A stretch of 16,145 nt of DNA, from the NCBI GenBank assembly GCA_021816645.1, contig JAKAXF010000007.1, positions 1-16,145 on the forward strand, written 5' to 3'. The notes below the pieces were generated by a model, which worked only from the letters and a program-made list of their open reading frames with translations, was not told the origin of the DNA and made no database searches. Both the position numbers and the translations under genes were made by a program. This document shows, one piece after another, positions 14,701-16,145 of this stretch. This stretch comes from Microcaldota archaeon (GTDB lineage Archaea; Micrarchaeota; Micrarchaeia; Micrarchaeales; Micrarchaeaceae). Position 1 is the first letter of the stretch. Every line of letters begins with the position of its first letter.

Positions 14701-14920
14701 CGTGGAGATTTAAGCCCCTGTAGCGCCTGTATCGTAGCATCGCGTCCTTTATTGCGTACACCCATATGTGGTGAGCCGCCAGAGCACCACTGGCGTACGG
14801 CGGGCCCTCGAGAAAGTAGAATTTCTTGCCTTCTGAATTTTTGGACTTGACCTTGCCGTATACATCGTTACTGTTCCAGTACTGGAATATCTCCTCTTCG
14901 TTCTTCAAAGGTTCAAGCAT
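11756..14920 (-). CDS. ileS: Isoleucyl-tRNA synthetase, archaeal/eukaryotic-length form with altered signature motifs
   Basis: Class I synthetase charging tRNA-Ile. The 1054 residues match archaeal/eukaryotic-type IleRS in length. Visible elements are GPPYASGA (39-46), GFDVHGLPIE (78-87), editing-domain TTTPWTLPAN (228-237) and GTGLVHVAPGHGPEDY (324-339), and zinc-type pairs C176/C179, C402/C405, C473/C476 and C513/C516. DWCISRQRYWGIPIP (455-469) and DVWYDSGIAH (528-537) are also intact. The HIGH position reads AAHH (48-51) and the KMSKS position reads EMHRH (598-602), followed by the usual LGN and FRLW. So the first HIGH His and the second KMSKS Lys are replaced (Lys to Arg). GGTG five bases before ATG supports the start. 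It is divergent from the PLD-like gene, with an AT-rich promoter region at 14970-15030. Identity is firm; catalytic consequences are inferred. Confidence 0.95.
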   Translation of the reverse strand: MLEPLKNEEEIFQYWNSNDVYGKVKSKNSEGKKFYFLEGPPYASGALAAHHIWVYAIKDAMLRYRRYRGLNLHDRAGFDVHGLPIEHKVEEKLKLSSKLDIENKIGVDKFIGECNEYAVTNVKNAASIAKRFGISLDFDHAYIPSENGYMNKAWSVFKEMYGKGLVYKAEKPLLYCPHCETAISTQGAEIEYRDESDPSIYIGFEILNDSKYNYKIDIPDGTMLLVWTTTPWTLPANMAVAANPRSLYVLAQIDGADYILAKERLDVVVSETGKNAVVIKEFYGSELKDVRYSSPLEEAVPLQLKFRKYHTVLMDEKNVSMSEGTGLVHVAPGHGPEDYELGRSNKIPAFSPVDALARYTADAGRFVGLRIPDEANKAVLDYLKERKLILFLASIRHSYPHCWRCGSKLIYRTSWQWFVNVQKMKNRLIKANDKVVWHPAEAKEWMADTLRSSPDWCISRQRYWGIPIPIWQCDSCGDVEVFGSGIELAKRSGLGSEPQDLHRQHIDGITFKCGKCDGTMKRVEDIFDVWYDSGIAHTASLSADELPRLFPADVITESKDQLRGWFSTLLKTSVALYNKAPFREVVIGGMLVDEFGDEMHRHLGNMVSALDLLNVSTADGFRLWVSTHPRWQDLRLKKSELGEADRNIITLYNIGNLVREFATLSGSDVKNVTRPPKGSLEHEDAWILSRLNTVIGEVTAAMESYSLDVAANTLKSFLLEDFSRFYLKFAKQRASMAKKSSIKRISSITAYVLKRLLIALSIFIPFASEYIHLDLFSNGESIFESDWPKVEKRYVDKGLEEEFEMLKDVSAAILSLRERKNVKLKQPLIEAKIEVEGASRVEMLEKLSGLIEDYANVKRISVVESKGGADEIKPLFAKIGPEFKSHAGVVAEELAKSDARELLDSIEKNGNYTLETNEGMFEIRPEHFTILRKHSEDDTARFRHGSVSINAELTKEIKEELLARELTRMIQAIRKEKGLTKLDRIDVIMAADQQVRESIEKNLTNIKGITRARKLVLVEELNKPDQKELEVLGSIIRIAVSKVESRNKTDEKSQ

Positions 14921-14975
14921 GAAAGCACCGCACTCGGGTTCGGCCCCACACAGCCACGCCCCGCTGGCATTACAC

Positions 14976-15027
14976 GATTATAGATTATCGCAATAAAGTT
15001 ATAGATTCGCTGCTATAACTTTTATTT
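14976..15027. promoter_or_regulatory. Divergent promoter region of ileS and the PLD-like gene
   Basis: On the minus strand CTATAAT (about 14977-14984) fits a TATA element for ileS with a GC-rich leader of about 30 nt. On the plus strand CTTTTATT (15018-15026) fits one for the PLD-like gene. TTATAGATT occurs twice, at 14978 and 14999, 21 bases (two helical turns) apart. Confidence 0.4.
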
Positions 15028-15055
15028 GTTTCGTTCAAGTAGATAGGATGGTGGC

Positions 15056-15613
15056 GTGAAAAGGTACGAGGGGGTTGACACCTACAAGTTTATAGACCCG
15101 CTGCTAAACGACAGGGGGCGCACACTGTCTCTGATAACGCCGTTCATAAGCACATACTACAGCAGAAAGCTGCTCGCGGTTGCGGGCAGGAAGAGGGTGC
15201 GGCTTATAACTTCTGGATCCGAAATCAACAGGAAGGCGCTGGGAATGATTCATTCGGGCAGGAGAGGCACGTACCTCAGAGTTTTGCTTTACCTGTTGGC
15301 GCTGACTGTACTGCTTTTCTATTTCAACCTTATACTTTTTGCAGTAGGCGTGTCGGCGGCGTTCGTGGCTGTACTTGCCCTGCTGATCCTGAATTTGACT
15401 GGACGAAAGGCAATAGAGGTAAAGGTTGTAAGGCACGTATTCATACACGAGAAGGCGTACATATCAGAAAACATGGCGATCACAGGAAGCGCAAACCTTA
15501 CGTACAGCGGAACGCACAACAACCTGGAGCATATAGATGTTATAGACGACGCGCAGGAGATAAAAAGACTCTCGGAGCACTTCGAAAAGCTCTGGAGCAT
15601 GGACGGAGCGTAG
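15056..15613 (+). CDS. Phospholipase D-like protein with an inserted membrane hairpin
   Basis: A 185-residue protein with one PLD-superfamily catalytic half. H131-E-K133 with AITGSANLTYSG (141-152) and E158 gives the HxK, Ser, Asn and Glu pattern of HKD enzymes. The first part (about 20-55: LSLITPFIS, then VRLITSG) looks like the opening strands of the same fold. Between them lie two hydrophobic segments (about 74-92 and 94-113), so the domain is anchored by a hairpin at the membrane. A single HKD half implies homodimerisation for activity. Family members cleave phosphodiesters in phospholipids or nucleic acids; the substrate is unknown here. The GTG start at 15056 is used because an upstream ATG (15048) hits a stop after three codons. 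Confidence 0.82.
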   Translation: MKRYEGVDTYKFIDPLLNDRGRTLSLITPFISTYYSRKLLAVAGRKRVRLITSGSEINRKALGMIHSGRRGTYLRVLLYLLALTVLLFYFNLILFAVGVSAAFVAVLALLILNLTGRKAIEVKVVRHVFIHEKAYISENMAITGSANLTYSGTHNNLEHIDVIDDAQEIKRLSEHFEKLWSMDGA

Positions 15614-15645
15614 CATGACGTCGTATGAGAATACGAAAACGTTAC

Positions 15646-15656
15646 CTTTAAATACT
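15646..15656 (+). promoter_or_regulatory. Upstream TATA copy before the tailed histone-like gene
   Basis: CTTTAAATACT matches the downstream element at 15702-15713 in its CTTTAAATA core and lies 56 bases away. It may be a second, distal promoter giving a leader of about 50 nt. Confidence 0.4.
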
Positions 15657-15701
15657 GATTATCGGTTTTTTCCAAGACGGTGTTAGAAAGTTCCACAAAA
15701 G

Positions 15702-15713
15702 CTTTAAATATAC
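15702..15713 (+). promoter_or_regulatory. Proximal TATA element before the tailed histone-like gene
   Basis: CTTTAAATATAC is 19-30 bases upstream of the GTG at 15732, which fits leaderless transcription from the start codon itself. Confidence 0.55.
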
Positions 15714-15731
15714 GAAGATGCAAGAAATCTA

Positions 15732-16073
15732 GTGAAACAAAAAGATGTGGAGGGGATAGAGAGAGGGTTTGATAGAGTGGGGAGGATGACCAAGACTATT
15801 GTGGGTGAGAGGATGGAATCTAAGAGGAGTAGAAGGGAGATGAGCCGAGAGGCTATAAAGGGAAAAGTGATAGAACTCCTCAAGGACAATGACTTCACTG
15901 AGATCTTCGAGTCTGATGACTTGGAGGTGGATGGCTCAGCCGGAGCGGCCTTGAAGGCAGTAATTAGCGAAAAGGCCGCTGAATACGCAGATAGAGCGAT
16001 GAGAATAGCGAGGAAGCGAGGGATAAAATTCGGAGCGGCTGCAGTTGTAATAGCCACCAGGAGAGAGAAGTAG
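15732..16073 (+). CDS. Basic-tailed small protein, possible divergent histone fold
   Basis: A 113-residue protein with a strongly basic N-terminal region (about 10-45, with MESKRSRREMSREAIKGK) followed by a helical domain. Residues about 66-113 (SAGAALKAVISEKAAEYADRAMRIARKRGIKFGAAAVVIATR) carry the spacing of histone alpha2, loop 2 and alpha3: a long Ala-rich helix with EYADRAM.IA, a basic turn, then a hydrophobic stretch ending in ATR. KVIELLKDND.. at about 45-62 could be alpha1. The similarity is by pattern only, and no histone hallmark such as RKT is intact. Other small helical DNA-binding families remain possible. The GTG start is chosen because the TATA box is about 26 bases upstream; the next in-frame ATG (15786) would remove part of the tail. 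Confidence 0.62.
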   Translation: MKQKDVEGIERGFDRVGRMTKTIVGERMESKRSRREMSREAIKGKVIELLKDNDFTEIFESDDLEVDGSAGAALKAVISEKAAEYADRAMRIARKRGIKFGAAAVVIATRREK

Positions 16074-16089
16074 TAATCACAGTCCAGGA

Positions 16090-16139
16090 GGTAAGCGGAG
16101 GGTCGAACACGGCCATTTCCGTTTTTTTGACCGCTTGCC
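16090..16139. repeat. Inverted repeat with T7 run near the right edge
   Basis: GGTAAGCGG (16090-16098) pairs with CCGCTTGCC (16131-16139), nine pairs with one G-U. A CGG/CCG hairpin and a TTTTTTT run (16122-16128) lie inside. It follows the stop at 16073, so it may be that gene's transcript end or the start of an element cut by the window edge. Confidence 0.35.
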
Positions 16140-16145
16140 CCGTAC

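Noticed and set aside
15048..15059. Three-codon ATG frame overlapping the GTG start of the PLD-like gene
   Set aside because: It could couple translation, but a frame this short is expected by chance and the GGTG falls inside it.
1..16145. CRISPR array, insertion sequence, toxin-antitoxin or defence system
   Set aside because: No regularly spaced short repeats, terminal inverted repeats with a transposase, or recognisable defence genes are seen; the LamG repeats are in-frame protein modules.

Overview
This window is archaeal. It carries a compact histone, a Hel308-type helicase, an RNase P RNA of archaeal/bacterial type, a CAU tRNA interrupted by an intron at the canonical archaeal 37/38 position, and a pilin-like class III signal peptide. 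Promoters are TATA-like with no -10/-35 pairs, and several genes look leaderless. Where a ribosome binding site is visible it is usually GGTG about 5 nt before the start. Compact packing, many small unknown proteins and a large LamG surface protein suggest a small-genome DPANN archaeon of the Micrarchaeota type. That placement is an inference, not something the sequence proves.

Layout. 1-2310 (minus): the N-terminal 770 codons of a secreted, pilin-signal-anchored LamG repeat protein that runs off the left edge. 2373-4490 (plus): Hel308 helicase, divergent from it across a shared TATA element. 4549-4746 (plus): archaeal histone, convergent with a BofA-like membrane protein (4748-5041, minus). 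About 5122-5352 (plus): a compact RNase P RNA recognised from P1, P2 and P4 pairings and conserved cores. 5468-5767 (plus): a two-helix membrane protein, convergent with an NADP/F420-type oxidoreductase (5770-6381, minus). 6473-6589 (minus): intron-containing tRNA(CAU). 6704-9037 (plus): a large GT-C-like membrane protein. 9038-9253: a convergent spacer with a possible short transcript and a hairpin. 9254-10639 (minus): a double Lrp-like regulator with an unusual N-terminal module. 10923-11364 (plus): two small co-transcribed genes divergent from it. 11444-11662 (plus): a small acidic protein. 11674-11735: a strong inverted repeat between convergent genes. 11756-14920 (minus): isoleucyl-tRNA synthetase with degenerate signature motifs. 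15056-15613 (plus): a phospholipase D-like protein with a membrane hairpin. 15732-16073 (plus): a basic-tailed, possibly histone-fold protein.

Most of the window is housekeeping information processing (helicase, histone, RNase P, tRNA, IleRS) and envelope functions (LamG protein, GT-C-like protein, PLD, BofA-like). No mobile element, CRISPR array or defence island was seen. The most distinctive items are the IleRS with altered HIGH and KMSKS motifs, the composite Lrp regulator facing a stand-alone ferredoxin-like protein, the small RNase P RNA, the tRNA(CAU) intron with a dyad over its promoter, the mosaic LamG gene and the tailed histone-like protein.
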